A DNA stretch of 38,753 nt from Bacteriovorax sp. (GCA_014377485.1 JACMPM010000033.1:1-38753); one strand, 5' to 3'; positions 18,002 to 27,342 are shown, counted from the stretch's first letter. Notes: generated from the letters alone by a model not told the origin. Made by a program: numbers and translations.

Positions 18002-19339
18002 TTACTCCAGCCCTTTAAGAGCATTAAAAACTAATTTAAAATTTCCTTTGCTGTATCCTTGCAGCTCCATTAAATCCAAAAAACCGGACAATTGAAAATC
18101 ATTTCCTTCTTCCAAAATATACCTGGCTAAAATTCCAGTCAGAATAAAAAGACACGACATCGGTCCAATTTGATTTGAATTTCTTTTACGTGGAAACCCA
18201 GTCCCATCAGGCAACTCATGTTGCTCAAGTAAAATTCGATCTATATCCGGAGGAATTTCTTTGAATGAAGAAACTAAATTTTTTGCTCTTATTGGATGAC
18301 TTAAATAATTCTCAATTTCAATATCACTAAAAGTACTCTTTAATTTAAGGAATTCATTATAATCAAAGATCTTCATGAGTGAAATTGAATTTAGGGTAAT
18401 ATCCTGGAGAAAGCTTGCGAGTGATAACTTAAACATAGTTGCTTCAGAACTCCACTCTAATTTTTTAAGGATAGCTAATCCTAACATTGAATGAAGCGTA
18501 TAGAGTTGTGAAGGGTACTCACCTTTTAAATTTAATTTTTTCCAAAAATCATTTAAAAGATCAATTTTAGCAATAAGACTAACCGACTGTTCAATATTTT
18601 CTTTTATAGCTATGGCCAATTCTGGAGTAACCCCCGCAAACTTAACCAGCTCCGACAATTGTGAATGAGTTATGCTTATTTTATCGCTTAGTGAGATATC
18701 ATTTTGAAACATTATCTTACTTATAACAGGCAAGAGAATAGATTCAAAAGAGTGATCTCCGCTATTTAGGATGTATAAATTTGCAACGGATTTATCTTCA
18801 TATTTTTTTAAATCTTCATCAGTTAATAAGACATCTTTATTTATACACTTCACATATTTATGATCTGTTAATTTGATATAAATATCTGCTGGGGTTTTTT
18901 CCAAGAGCCCTAACAAATTAATCGTTAGTGGAATATACTTAATACCCGAAGAACTTTTAAAGTTTTTTGAGAATTCATGATTGGAAACAAGAGTAGAAAG
19001 TTTTTCAATACCAAGAAAAATATCTGGCTTTTGAATATTAAAAAATATTTTTTGATATGGATAAACTTCGGGCATATCTTTTGGGCTTAAAGTACTACAC
19101 AGGACAAACTTCGTTTCTAGTTTTTTATCTATAATAAAATTAAATATCTTATCCCCGCATTCGCCTGGCATATTATGATCGCTTATACAGAGATGAATTT
19201 CATTCATCTTCAATAAATTGATTGCCTCAACTACGGATGAAGCTTTAAGAGTAGTCACACTAGTTGGCCATTTTTCTTGAATGATAAATTCAATGACCTC
19301 TGTAATATTTATTTCATCATCTACAATAAGTACCTTCAT
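18002..19339 (-). CDS. Response regulator with degenerate HD-GYP-like output domain
   Basis: The first 115 residues form a receiver domain: acidic pair Asp7/Asp8, phospho-acceptor Asp54 in ISDHNMPG and Lys104 in QKPD. A middle region (about 130-200) is unassigned. Residues 255-410 follow an HD-GYP fold with TLHSMLG (His283), LSHPIRAK (His348) and EQHELPDGTGFP (His374), the counterpart of HHE-DG-GYP. The core HD motif reads QD (312-313): its His is lost, and HH is QH. Cyclic-di-GMP hydrolysis is therefore doubtful; it may bind the nucleotide or a partner. AGGAG precedes the ATG. No kinase lies beside it; the orphan kinase at 8126 is one candidate partner. Confidence 0.82.
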   Translation of the reverse strand: MKVLIVDDEINITEVIEFIIQEKWPTSVTTLKASSVVEAINLLKMNEIHLCISDHNMPGECGDKIFNFIIDKKLETKFVLCSTLSPKDMPEVYPYQKIFFNIQKPDIFLGIEKLSTLVSNHEFSKNFKSSSGIKYIPLTINLLGLLEKTPADIYIKLTDHKYVKCINKDVLLTDEDLKKYEDKSVANLYILNSGDHSFESILLPVISKIMFQNDISLSDKISITHSQLSELVKFAGVTPELAIAIKENIEQSVSLIAKIDLLNDFWKKLNLKGEYPSQLYTLHSMLGLAILKKLEWSSEATMFKLSLASFLQDITLNSISLMKIFDYNEFLKLKSTFSDIEIENYLSHPIRAKNLVSSFKEIPPDIDRILLEQHELPDGTGFPRKRNSNQIGPMSCLFILTGILARYILEEGNDFQLSGFLDLMELQGYSKGNFKLVFNALKGLE

Positions 19340-19612
19340 AAACTCCTAAAAATAGAATCCTTAAGTACTTAACCTATTCGCCTCTTTAGCTAATCACTTT
19401 AACTTTAGTGCCAGTATTTTTTATTATCTTAGCAGAATTTGACCTTAATCCCGACAAGAGAAGTCAGCTATCATGGTTAGATTTGAAGCTAGTTTATTAT
19501 AAAGGTATCTTGCTTTGATTGAATAAATTACACTACTACTACAATATTTATTTAAATATGCTATTAAGACAAAATTATTAATAAAGACTAATTTCTTATT
19601 CTTGAGGGAAAC

Positions 19613-19879
19613 ATGAAAACACTTTTTTTAATCACTTTGTTATTTTCAAATATTACTTTCGCTCAAAGCGCACCTACTCGTGAAGTGACAGGATGGTTTA
19701 CTTCCCCTGCTCAGGGAACAAGCTCTCTTGAATTAGAAGGAGACGAAGCAATTGCTTTTATGTCTTCAAGATATTTATGGTCAGCAAAAGGCGAAAAAAA
19801 ATCTGTGATCTTAAACAATGTTAAATTTAGCTGCGATAACGAATCAAAGCGATGCACTTTTGAATTCAAAAATAATTAA
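19613..19879 (+). CDS. Small secreted protein of unknown function
   Basis: This 88-residue protein has a signal peptide (KTLFLITLLFSNITFAQ), so the mature part is about 70 residues in the periplasm or outside. It is beta-rich, with two cysteines (FSCDNESKRCTFEF) positioned for a hairpin disulfide. I do not recognise the family. GAGGG just before the ATG is a strong ribosome site. It is a single gene in a long spacer, converging with the chemoreceptor at 19902. Confidence 0.75.
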   Translation: MKTLFLITLLFSNITFAQSAPTREVTGWFTSPAQGTSSLELEGDEAIAFMSSRYLWSAKGEKKSVILNNVKFSCDNESKRCTFEFKNN

Positions 19880-19895
19880 CACCTCAAAAGTGCAT
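19852..19895. repeat. 12-base inverted repeat across a gene end
   Basis: ATGCACTTTTGA (19852-19863, inside the coding end) and TCAAAAGTGCAT (19884-19895) are perfect complements around a 20-base loop holding the stop codon of the small secreted gene. No T-run follows on either strand, so it is not a standard intrinsic terminator. It could still pause transcription or protect the mRNA between the convergent genes. Confidence 0.6.
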
Positions 19896-19901
19896 TAACA
19901 A

Positions 19902-21665
19902 TTAAACGTCTGAGAATCTAGCATCATTACTTGAAGGGTATGCTGCATTATTTTTTGGCGGATTTTCTTTTACTTTTGCCTTTAAGGGTAAAACTTTTCC
20001 TGCATTTGTAATAGGAGTCGTTTTAACTGATCGCATTTGAGACGTTTTTTTATTCAATATCTCTGATGTGCCAACGGATCCAACATTTTCCGAAGTTCCA
20101 CCATTCATTGTTTGAACTAAACTTTGAACAAGCTGTTTTAAAGTAAAAGCTTGGTGAGATAACGCTTCGGCGGCATTGGCAGATTCAGCCGAATTGGCAG
20201 AATTTTCCTGAGTCACTTGATCTAGTTGAGCAATCGCCTTAGTGATCTCCTGCACTCCTTGAGCCTGCTCCTGGCTAGCCGTAGAAATTTCTGCAACAGA
20301 TCTTGTTACGCTTGCAACCGAAGTAACTATTTCACTCAGAACTTCACCACATTCACTGGCGATACGAGTTCCTGTCTCGACATTTATTTTTCCATCTGCT
20401 ATTAATTTTCCAGTCTTTTCTTTTGAGTTTTTAACTATATCCTCAACTTTTTGAATGCTACTAGTTAACATTGAAGAAATCTCTATTGCAGCATTGCCAC
20501 TCATAGTTGCTAAATTACCAACCTCTTCCGCTACAACGGCAAATCCCTTTCCATTTTCTCCTGCACGTGCTGCTTCAACTGAAGCATTGAAAGATAAAAG
20601 TTTTGTTTGAAAAACAATATCGTTAATCACTTTGGTCTTAGTACCAATTTCACCGATAACTTTAATAATGTCTTCCATTTCTCTATTACTGTCGTTAATT
20701 TGCTCCATAATGCTATTATTGCTTATATTAATATCACCAATAGCTTTTATCATTTGTTCAACTACTTTTTGACCTTTTTCAGTATTCCCTAAACTCTGCT
20801 CAGAAGCCAATGCAGATTGTTTTGCATTTTCCGTGTTTGAATTAATCATTGAATTAATTTCTTCAATGGAAGATGAAGTTTCCTGTAATGAAGCGGCTTG
20901 CTCTGTTGTCGCTTGAGAAAGCTCTTCTGCTGAAGAGGCAATTTGGGTAGAGGCAGCAGATACTTCTTCTGCAGTTCCTTCGAGATTATGAACAATTACA
21001 TTAATTGATTTAGATACTTTGGTGGCAAAAATAAATCCAGCGAGAATACTCGCAATACCACCAATTGATGAAACCAGAATAATTAACAAGTTTGTTTGAC
21101 TTGAAACCGCCTTTGATTCTGCTGTGAATTTTGATAAATGATTTTTGTGAAAAGCCACGGCTTTAAGAAATGTTTGATTATATGCATCGGCAGCTTCAGG
21201 ACAGTCTACAAAAAATACTTTCATCATCGCTTCATGATCTTCAGTTTTTCCTGTTCGATATAAAGCAATGGCGTTCTCTCCTATCTTTCGGAAATGTTTC
21301 CAATTAGTATGAAGTTCATCATTAATCTCTTTTTCACCAGGCATGTCGGTCAATAACTCTGAAGCTTTATAATCATCCTCATAACTATTTATTGCATCGG
21401 TTGCATTTTTAATTGCCGTCTCAGCCTCTTTTTTGCCAAGGCCTGGTAAACCAAGTGTTCTGACTTCAATGCGGACTTTTCTAAAATTAAGGGCCATCGA
21501 ATTAATTAATTCTAAGTTCGGAACAACACCTTCTATAATGCGCTCGTTAGAAGCTTCAACACGCTGAAGACCTTGATAAGCAAGAAAACTAATTGTAATA
21601 CTCACACAGGCCATAGCAAAACAAAGTAAAACCAATTTTGCCTTAAAACTTAATCCATTCAGCAT
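19902..21665 (-). CDS. Membrane methyl-accepting chemotaxis protein without a clear HAMP domain
   Basis: This receptor of about 587 residues has a first membrane helix (11-31), a periplasmic helical sensor region of about 160 residues (35-190, four-helix-bundle type) and a second helix (192-215). The signalling domain follows almost directly; a HAMP domain is not evident. The tip is around residues 346-371 (VFQTKLLSFNASVEAARAGE). The final 70 residues are a Pro/Asn/Lys-rich linker without a CheR-binding pentapeptide. The start is the ATG at 21665, with AGGAG seven bases upstream; a GTG codon just before it is less likely. It is divergent from the YceI-like gene. Ligand unknown. Confidence 0.92.
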   Translation of the reverse strand: MLNGLSFKAKLVLLCFAMACVSITISFLAYQGLQRVEASNERIIEGVVPNLELINSMALNFRKVRIEVRTLGLPGLGKKEAETAIKNATDAINSYEDDYKASELLTDMPGEKEINDELHTNWKHFRKIGENAIALYRTGKTEDHEAMMKVFFVDCPEAADAYNQTFLKAVAFHKNHLSKFTAESKAVSSQTNLLIILVSSIGGIASILAGFIFATKVSKSINVIVHNLEGTAEEVSAASTQIASSAEELSQATTEQAASLQETSSSIEEINSMINSNTENAKQSALASEQSLGNTEKGQKVVEQMIKAIGDINISNNSIMEQINDSNREMEDIIKVIGEIGTKTKVINDIVFQTKLLSFNASVEAARAGENGKGFAVVAEEVGNLATMSGNAAIEISSMLTSSIQKVEDIVKNSKEKTGKLIADGKINVETGTRIASECGEVLSEIVTSVASVTRSVAEISTASQEQAQGVQEITKAIAQLDQVTQENSANSAESANAAEALSHQAFTLKQLVQSLVQTMNGGTSENVGSVGTSEILNKKTSQMRSVKTTPITNAGKVLPLKAKVKENPPKNNAAYPSSNDARFSDV

Positions 21666-21780
21666 CACAAAACTCCTATCGCTTGATTTTTTTAATTACT
21701 TCTAAAACTTAGTTCTTTTAAAATTAATTTTAATTACAAATATTCTAATCGAAAGATTTGCGGAGAACATTAGATTTTAT

Positions 21781-21833
21781 TTAGGTACAAAATACCTAAC
21801 AATATCAAGACAATATCAAGATATAGTCTTGAT
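21781..21833. promoter_or_regulatory. Two palindromes in the divergent chemoreceptor/yceI spacer
   Basis: TTAGGTA-CAAAA-TACCTAA (21781-21799) is a perfect 7-base inverted repeat. Just after it, ATCAAGAC (21804-21811) and GTCTTGAT (21826-21833) form a perfect 8-base repeat, and the unit ATATCAAGA is also repeated directly inside. They lie about 115 bases from both genes' starts, where divergent promoters are expected. Operators for a shared regulator are a fair inference. There is no T-run, so a terminator is unlikely. Confidence 0.5.
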
Positions 21834-21950
21834 CGTGCTAAGGATTGCCGGATCCTTTATATTTTTAAAAAAGTAGTCGTAGACGTCTATTGGTTATAAA
21901 ATTTCTATAGAAATATCTGATAAAAGCCTAATATTTTTGGAGCTGCTTAA

Positions 21951-22538
21951 ATGATAAAATTAATCTTTCCATTATTTTCATTTTTTATTATCGTCGCTTA
22001 TTCTACAAACTCACACGCAGAAGTTGTCATCAAAAACTATTTTGCTAAAGATTATAAAACGGCAAAAAATGCAGTAAACCGCATGCGATTTGAAAGTAAG
22101 TCCACCAAGCTAGGCTTTATCACTACAGACTTTGACGGATTCGCAAAAAATTTTACGCTTAGTTATAATTTAAATAAAAACATTCTTGATCAAATCAAAA
22201 TTAAAATCGATGCAAAAAGTTTTGACACAAGCTCCGACGCAAGAAATGACAAAATGAACGAACTCTGCCTTGAATCACAAAAATATCCCGAGATAAACGG
22301 AACAATTGCTGAGAGCGTGGAATTGAACGTAAAAGATCATGATCTGGTGGTAGATTTTATCGTAAAAGATCAGCCTCGTAAAATGCCAGTAAAATTAATA
22401 TCTGAAAAAAACGGTGATCATTATAAATTAACTATTCTCGGTTCGTTTTCGTTAAAGGATTGGAAAATCCCAGATCCGAGCATTGCAATAGCAAAAGTGC
22501 GCGATCAATTTGATCTAATTTTTGAGACAATCATCTGA
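21951..22538 (+). CDS. YceI-like periplasmic lipid-binding-family protein
   Basis: The 195-residue exported protein has a signal peptide ending near SHA. The mature domain follows the YceI lipocalin-like order: a FESKSTKLGF opening, KIKIDAKSFDT then ARND (like the family's S-DT-...RD), an E-x-x-KYPEI segment and a late DWKIPDPS strand. YceI proteins bind polyisoprenoid or other amphiphilic lipids. It shares a TGATG stop/start junction with the MMPL exporter gene, so the two are translationally coupled and may handle the same hydrophobic molecule. GGAG precedes the ATG. Confidence 0.75.
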   Translation: MIKLIFPLFSFFIIVAYSTNSHAEVVIKNYFAKDYKTAKNAVNRMRFESKSTKLGFITTDFDGFAKNFTLSYNLNKNILDQIKIKIDAKSFDTSSDARNDKMNELCLESQKYPEINGTIAESVELNVKDHDLVVDFIVKDQPRKMPVKLISEKNGDHYKLTILGSFSLKDWKIPDPSIAIAKVRDQFDLIFETII

Positions 22539-24604
22539 TGAAAAAAACAAATTCTCTAAAAATATGTTTTCTCATATTGATCATTCCAACAATCTTATTG
22601 TTTTTATGGACAAAAGATCTCTCTCAAAACAATAAAGAATATCTCTTCCTCGATAAAAACTTAAAGAAAAACTACGATCAGTTTGTTCACACCTTCGGTC
22701 ATGATGATCAACTTTTAATTGAAATTATAAAAACCGCTCCTGACAATGATCAAACGCTTCTTAATAAAATATTGCTGATAACTAAAAAACTAGAAACTCA
22801 CAAAATTTCAACATGGACAACTCCATTTGAAACAACCAGAAAAAAAACACCAACTGAGTGGATAAAATTTTATCAAAAGCATCCTCTGATGGATTTTAAA
22901 CTGGCAACACCAAATAGTTTGTTCTTGGTGGCCCAGGTACCTAACTTGAACGATAAAGAACAAATTTCTTTTTATAAAGACATGGGCCAATTACCATTTC
23001 CAATTAACCTGGCAGGAATGGGATATACTAACTACCATCTCAATATAATGGGCCAGAGCATTCAGAAAAAACTTTTTCCCTTACTCTTTATTTTAACCCT
23101 CCTTACTTCTTTTTATTATTATCGCAATTTAGAAATTACTCTGTTTGTATTTATAAACTCGCTTTTTGCGACAATGATTGGCCTTGCCGTTTTAAAAATT
23201 GGCTATAGAGAAGCAAATATTTTGACGACATCCGTGCCCTTAATAAACTTTGTCACAACTCAATCACTAAGCATCCATGTCATCAGCGGTCTTTTTACGT
23301 ATCGAACTATTGGTTTGTCATATAAACGAAAACTAACCCCCATGCTCTTAATGGTCTCGAGCACCATTGTCGGTTTTTTTTCGTTAGTGACCAGTGATAT
23401 TATCGCCGTGAAACAATTCGCCATTACCTCTTCAGTGGCGCTTTTGGTAACTACTGCTTTCTTTATATTCACTTGGAAATTTTTATTAAAGGACATTCGT
23501 TTTGAAAAAAGACATATGCGCCCTCTCAACGTTCTTTACGCTCCTAAATTTATAACCAGGCCAATGGTTTACACCTTTTCTTTGATTTGCTTATTATTAG
23601 CCATATATGCTTATCCAAGACTTACTACGACAGTAGAAGCCTTGTACTTTTTTCCAAAGGATCATCCATTAGTTGTGTCCTATGATCATATTGTTTCTAA
23701 TATTGGTGGAACACCAAAGCTCGATATCATTTTTAAAAAGTCTGATAAAAGTGATTTTGAATACCAGGATTTATTAAACTTAGATAAACTTCAAGACCGT
23801 TTAAAAGTTAAGCTCTCACCGACTTTTCCCAAAATTCAATTTATCTCTCCGGCCAGTTTAATTAAAAATGCTAATTATGCATATACCGGAGACAAAATAA
23901 TTCCAGCTAGTGCCATGGCCTCTAGTTTAATTTTTTCGCAAGTACCGGCCACACTTAAAAGTAGTTTTTCAGACACCAATCTTTATCATCTTGTGCTGCT
24001 TAACCCCACACTACCAACAGAAAACTATATACAAATGTTACGTATCGTTGAAGATGAATTAAAGGTTACTTCGGATAAATATAAGTTTAGTTTTAATGGA
24101 TTGAATTACACATTAATGCAATCGCAGAAACACTTAGTGCATTCACTGCTGATTAGTTTAGGGCTTAGTATTGCACTCGTTTGTCTGATTGTTGGAATAA
24201 GTTTTCGCGACCTCAAAAAACTATCTCATTTTATTATTTCCAACACTCCACCAATTACCCTCACCATAGCATTATTGTTTTTTACTCAAACAGCTCTCAA
24301 TATTTCAACAATTAAAACTTTTAGTATTTCATTTGGTATGATTTTTGATAGTACGATCCATCTTCTATACAATTACAAAAGACCCAACCTGGATGCAAAT
24401 ATTTTCCAACAAGCTGTTTTAAATCCGATCTACATGAGCTCTTTCGTAACAATTGGATCATTTATTATTTTCGGCTTTCATGAGTTTATTCCAATTAAAC
24501 AATTTGGTTTATTACTCGCGTTTCTTTTAACATTGGGATTATTTTTTGATGTTCTCTTACTACCTGTTTTAGAAAAAAAATCCTCCAACGAATTGAGGGA
24601 ATAA
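22538..24604 (+). CDS. MMPL/RND-superfamily exporter
   Basis: The 688-residue protein has the RND layout: one helix (8-26), a periplasmic domain, a helix cluster (about 175-320), a helix (345-365), a second periplasmic domain (365-530) and a last helix cluster to the C-terminus. The segment FGMIFDSTIHLLYNYKR near residue 605 matches the conserved helix-4/10 D-x-x-x-H region of predicted RND exporters. Such proteins usually move lipids or hydrophobic compounds across the inner membrane using the proton gradient. Slightly shorter than typical MMPL proteins. It is coupled to the YceI-like gene and converges on a type III polyketide synthase. Confidence 0.85.
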   Translation: MKKTNSLKICFLILIIPTILLFLWTKDLSQNNKEYLFLDKNLKKNYDQFVHTFGHDDQLLIEIIKTAPDNDQTLLNKILLITKKLETHKISTWTTPFETTRKKTPTEWIKFYQKHPLMDFKLATPNSLFLVAQVPNLNDKEQISFYKDMGQLPFPINLAGMGYTNYHLNIMGQSIQKKLFPLLFILTLLTSFYYYRNLEITLFVFINSLFATMIGLAVLKIGYREANILTTSVPLINFVTTQSLSIHVISGLFTYRTIGLSYKRKLTPMLLMVSSTIVGFFSLVTSDIIAVKQFAITSSVALLVTTAFFIFTWKFLLKDIRFEKRHMRPLNVLYAPKFITRPMVYTFSLICLLLAIYAYPRLTTTVEALYFFPKDHPLVVSYDHIVSNIGGTPKLDIIFKKSDKSDFEYQDLLNLDKLQDRLKVKLSPTFPKIQFISPASLIKNANYAYTGDKIIPASAMASSLIFSQVPATLKSSFSDTNLYHLVLLNPTLPTENYIQMLRIVEDELKVTSDKYKFSFNGLNYTLMQSQKHLVHSLLISLGLSIALVCLIVGISFRDLKKLSHFIISNTPPITLTIALLFFTQTALNISTIKTFSISFGMIFDSTIHLLYNYKRPNLDANIFQQAVLNPIYMSSFVTIGSFIIFGFHEFIPIKQFGLLLAFLLTLGLFFDVLLLPVLEKKSSNELRE

Positions 24605-24811
24605 CAATTGGCTCGAGTTCTATTATTTTGAAGAGAAGTTTCTGCTAAATAAGCTCCATTATTCCATTCTTTGGATTTGTCATTATGTGAGCGAAAAGTT
24701 CCTAGAGACTTAAAAACATTTTCATCAGTACTAGTTACATATTCATTTCTAAAGTTTAGAGCTCTCCATGCCAATATAATTTTTCACCAATACTCCTTGT
24801 TAAAGCTTCAT

Positions 24812-25867
24812 TTACACTTTTTTAATTAAAGCCAATTCAGAACAAAAAGCAGGGCCCATTGCCAGCATCAAACCCATTTTATTTTTTGCAATGTTTTCTT
24901 TTTCAATTGTTTCTTGCATGACATGCAAGACTGAAACTGAAGACATGTTTCCATGAGCTTTCAAACTATCGTAACTATATTTAAAATGTTCAGCTGTTTT
25001 ATTAGTCACTTCAACTAAAGCATCGAGAACTTTTGGTCCACCAGGATGGCTAATCATGAAGTCAATTTGGTCTAGGTTAGTGTCATTGTTTCTTAAGAAA
25101 TCATCCACATTTTTTGACACTTTCGTTTTAACAATTTGAGGAACGTCTCCAGATAGTACAATCTGAAATCCTGATGAGACAACATCCCATCCCATAACTC
25201 TTTCTGTATCTGGATAAAAAAAGCTCTCACCTTTTATGACTTCAAATTGTGCATTCTTTGCAAGAGGATGCTCGTCTCCTACCATTAATAAAACAGCAGC
25301 TCCATCTCCGAAAAGCGAGGTTCCAACTAAATTGGCCACAGATTGATCGCCAAATTGAAACGTTAACGTACAGAGCTCTGTTGCCAATAAAAGTCCGGCC
25401 TCTTTTGGCCGATGTTCAAGATAATCATTTAATCGATTTAATCCAGCAACTCCCCCTAAACAACCTATTCCAAAAAGTGGAACTCGTTTAACATTTTCTG
25501 CAAATGAAAATTTATTCATTAATTTTGCTTCTAAGGTTGGAATCGAAAGTCCGGTCACAGTCGTTGATACAATTTGAGTAATCGATTTTAAATCGATTGA
25601 AGTTTTTTCAATTAATTGTTTTAAATTTTTCTCTTGAAGTTTTAGCGCTATTTCTTGCCAAACAAGATTTCTAGATCCGATATCTCCAAGGTCCTGGTAG
25701 TCACTAAGCGGTATGGTTAAATCTCTATAGTTTACCGAAGAACTTGCAGAAAACTTCTCAACCAATTTTTTTTTGTCTGGCCATATTTCTGAGAGAAGGG
25801 ATTTAATTTCTTCTTGAGCAGTTCGATGTTCTGGAAAGTTAGTTTGAACTGCAATTATTTTGGCCAT
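24812..25867 (-). CDS. Type III polyketide synthase (chalcone/alkylresorcinol synthase family)
   Basis: The 351-residue protein has the full catalytic triad: Cys136 in FGIGCLGGVAG, His274 in ISHPGG and Asn307 in HGNMSS. Family members extend an acyl-CoA starter with malonyl-CoA and cyclise it to resorcinols, pyrones or related phenolics. The start is the ATG at 25867, with GGAGG seven bases upstream; an ATG at 25912 is possible but has no ribosome site. It lies downstream of an FAD oxidoreductase gene on the same strand and converges with an MMPL exporter. A methyltransferase, often found in such clusters, is absent here. Confidence 0.93.
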   Translation of the reverse strand: MAKIIAVQTNFPEHRTAQEEIKSLLSEIWPDKKKLVEKFSASSSVNYRDLTIPLSDYQDLGDIGSRNLVWQEIALKLQEKNLKQLIEKTSIDLKSITQIVSTTVTGLSIPTLEAKLMNKFSFAENVKRVPLFGIGCLGGVAGLNRLNDYLEHRPKEAGLLLATELCTLTFQFGDQSVANLVGTSLFGDGAAVLLMVGDEHPLAKNAQFEVIKGESFFYPDTERVMGWDVVSSGFQIVLSGDVPQIVKTKVSKNVDDFLRNNDTNLDQIDFMISHPGGPKVLDALVEVTNKTAEHFKYSYDSLKAHGNMSSVSVLHVMQETIEKENIAKNKMGLMLAMGPAFCSELALIKKV

Positions 25868-25986
25868 CTCAACTCCTCCAAATGATCGAATAAAACTAAT
25901 AACGATATACAATATATACTCAAAAAAACCATTAAAAATTAGTTTTTATAAAATTATAACGAAAAATTTTAGTATTACTAAAATAT

Positions 25987-27144
25987 CTATGCCAAAAGCA
26001 TTTTAAATAGTCCAAATACCGGCGAGTATATATTCCCTATAATTCCAATAAAGTAATTGGCCCTTGCAGCTTTTTTAGAGATAAAAAGCGCAATGCAATG
26101 ACAAAGTAAAGGTTTTTTTATGACGTTCTGGAAAATTTGATTAAGTACTTTCTTTTGAAACTGTACTCTTTTTTTAGTTTTACGATAGACCTTTAAAGCA
26201 TCCTTAAGTGTCGCTTCTTGCTTAATAGTTTCACTAAGAAGGTGTCCACTTAGAAGTGCATTATAGATGCCCTCACCTGTCAAAGGATCTATAAAACCAG
26301 ATGCGTCGCCAACATAGGCTAAACCATCTCCGGCGACGAATAAATTTTTATTAATGAGTGGAGTGACAACTTTTAAATCAACTCCTTCTGGAATTTCACC
26401 AAACATTTTCATTAAACGTTTAGAGCTTTTTAGATAATCATTGCAAATATCAAGCGAGTTGCTTCCTTTTAACTTGTTTGAATCGACAATAAACGAAACA
26501 TTCACTTCATTGTCATTAATTGGATCTAATCCACAATAAGCTCCATCATTGAAAATATGCATTTCTCCATATCGCAAACCTTGAAATGAATTTCTTGGAA
26601 GATAAAAATGTATGGCAATTCGCGAAGTATCTATTTTAGCAGAATGCCCTAATATTTTTGCTATATTTGACCTTCTGCCATCGGCAGCAATCAAAAGATC
26701 AACTTCAACCTGCTCTTCATTAGTTGCAATTATCCATTTTTTATTTTGTTTATAGATCGAGTTCACAGTCGTATTTAAATTAACTGTTACTCCATTTTTA
26801 ATCGCTTCATCAATAATACGTTGATCAAATAATTCACGATTTAGAGAGATACCACTCCAGCTTTTATTTGTTTGTGGAAAATCACAACTAATAACTATTT
26901 CATCAGGAGAGGCTAAAATCATTCCGTTTAATAAAAGAAATTTTTCGCAGAACTTTTCTTTTAATTGATAACTGTCTAAAAGATCAACTCCTTTGGGACA
27001 TAAATACTCACCACATAATTTTCGCGTGATAGTTGATTTTTTTTCTAAAACAACGACATCATGACCTTGTCTGGAAAGTAGAAGAGCTGTAAAACTTCCA
27101 GCTGGCCCCGCTCCCACAATACCAATTTTTATTTTTTTGTTCAC
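25987..27144 (-). CDS. FAD-dependent oxidoreductase (geranylgeranyl reductase / aromatic monooxygenase type)
   Basis: The 385-residue protein opens with a Rossmann GIVGAGPAGS and an acidic strand end (VVVLEKK), followed by KLCGEYLCPKG, a motif common in oxidoreductases beside type III synthases. The second FAD motif is YVGDASGFIDPLTGEGIYNA. It may hydroxylate or reduce the polyketide or its lipid tail. The start is a GTG at 27144, with AGCGAGGA upstream. It lies about 120 bases before the synthase gene and just after a small unknown gene. A membrane-associating hydrophobic C-terminus is visible. Confidence 0.85.
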   Translation of the reverse strand: MNKKIKIGIVGAGPAGSFTALLLSRQGHDVVVLEKKSTITRKLCGEYLCPKGVDLLDSYQLKEKFCEKFLLLNGMILASPDEIVISCDFPQTNKSWSGISLNRELFDQRIIDEAIKNGVTVNLNTTVNSIYKQNKKWIIATNEEQVEVDLLIAADGRRSNIAKILGHSAKIDTSRIAIHFYLPRNSFQGLRYGEMHIFNDGAYCGLDPINDNEVNVSFIVDSNKLKGSNSLDICNDYLKSSKRLMKMFGEIPEGVDLKVVTPLINKNLFVAGDGLAYVGDASGFIDPLTGEGIYNALLSGHLLSETIKQEATLKDALKVYRKTKKRVQFQKKVLNQIFQNVIKKPLLCHCIALFISKKAARANYFIGIIGNIYSPVFGLFKMLLA

Positions 27145-27165
27145 TCTTTATTCTCGTTCCTCGCT

Positions 27166-27342
27166 TTATTCAAGAATAATTTTATCATTGAGTTTAACCA
27201 TAACGCCAGAGACTTGATCACCATTTTTAAATTTACAGTCGTAGTCTTGGAAGTGCTCCGTAAAAACTTCATCGATATCCAAAGGACAAATAAAACTAGA
27301 GTTAAACATTAAGTATTCAATTTCAAAGAAGCACTCAGGCAT
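27166..27342 (-). CDS. Small unknown protein upstream of the FAD oxidoreductase
   Basis: A 58-codon frame starts at an ATG at 27342 and ends 21 bases before the oxidoreductase GTG. The product is acidic, with cysteines (PECFFEI, FICPLDI, DYDCKFKNG) and a beta-like end (VSGVMVKLNDKIILE). It reads like real protein. However, no ribosome site is visible, and the frame stays open for some codons upstream of the ATG. It may be a small operon member or the tail of a truncated gene. Confidence 0.4.
   Translation of the reverse strand: MPECFFEIEYLMFNSSFICPLDIDEVFTEHFQDYDCKFKNGDQVSGVMVKLNDKIILE

Noticed and set aside
24478-24774. 98-codon minus-strand frame opposite the end of the MMPL gene
   Set aside because: It starts with a TTG without ribosome site, and a third of it is antisense to coding sequence. 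The non-overlapping part (24605-24774) reads somewhat like protein, so a gene remnant cannot be excluded, but I cannot support it.
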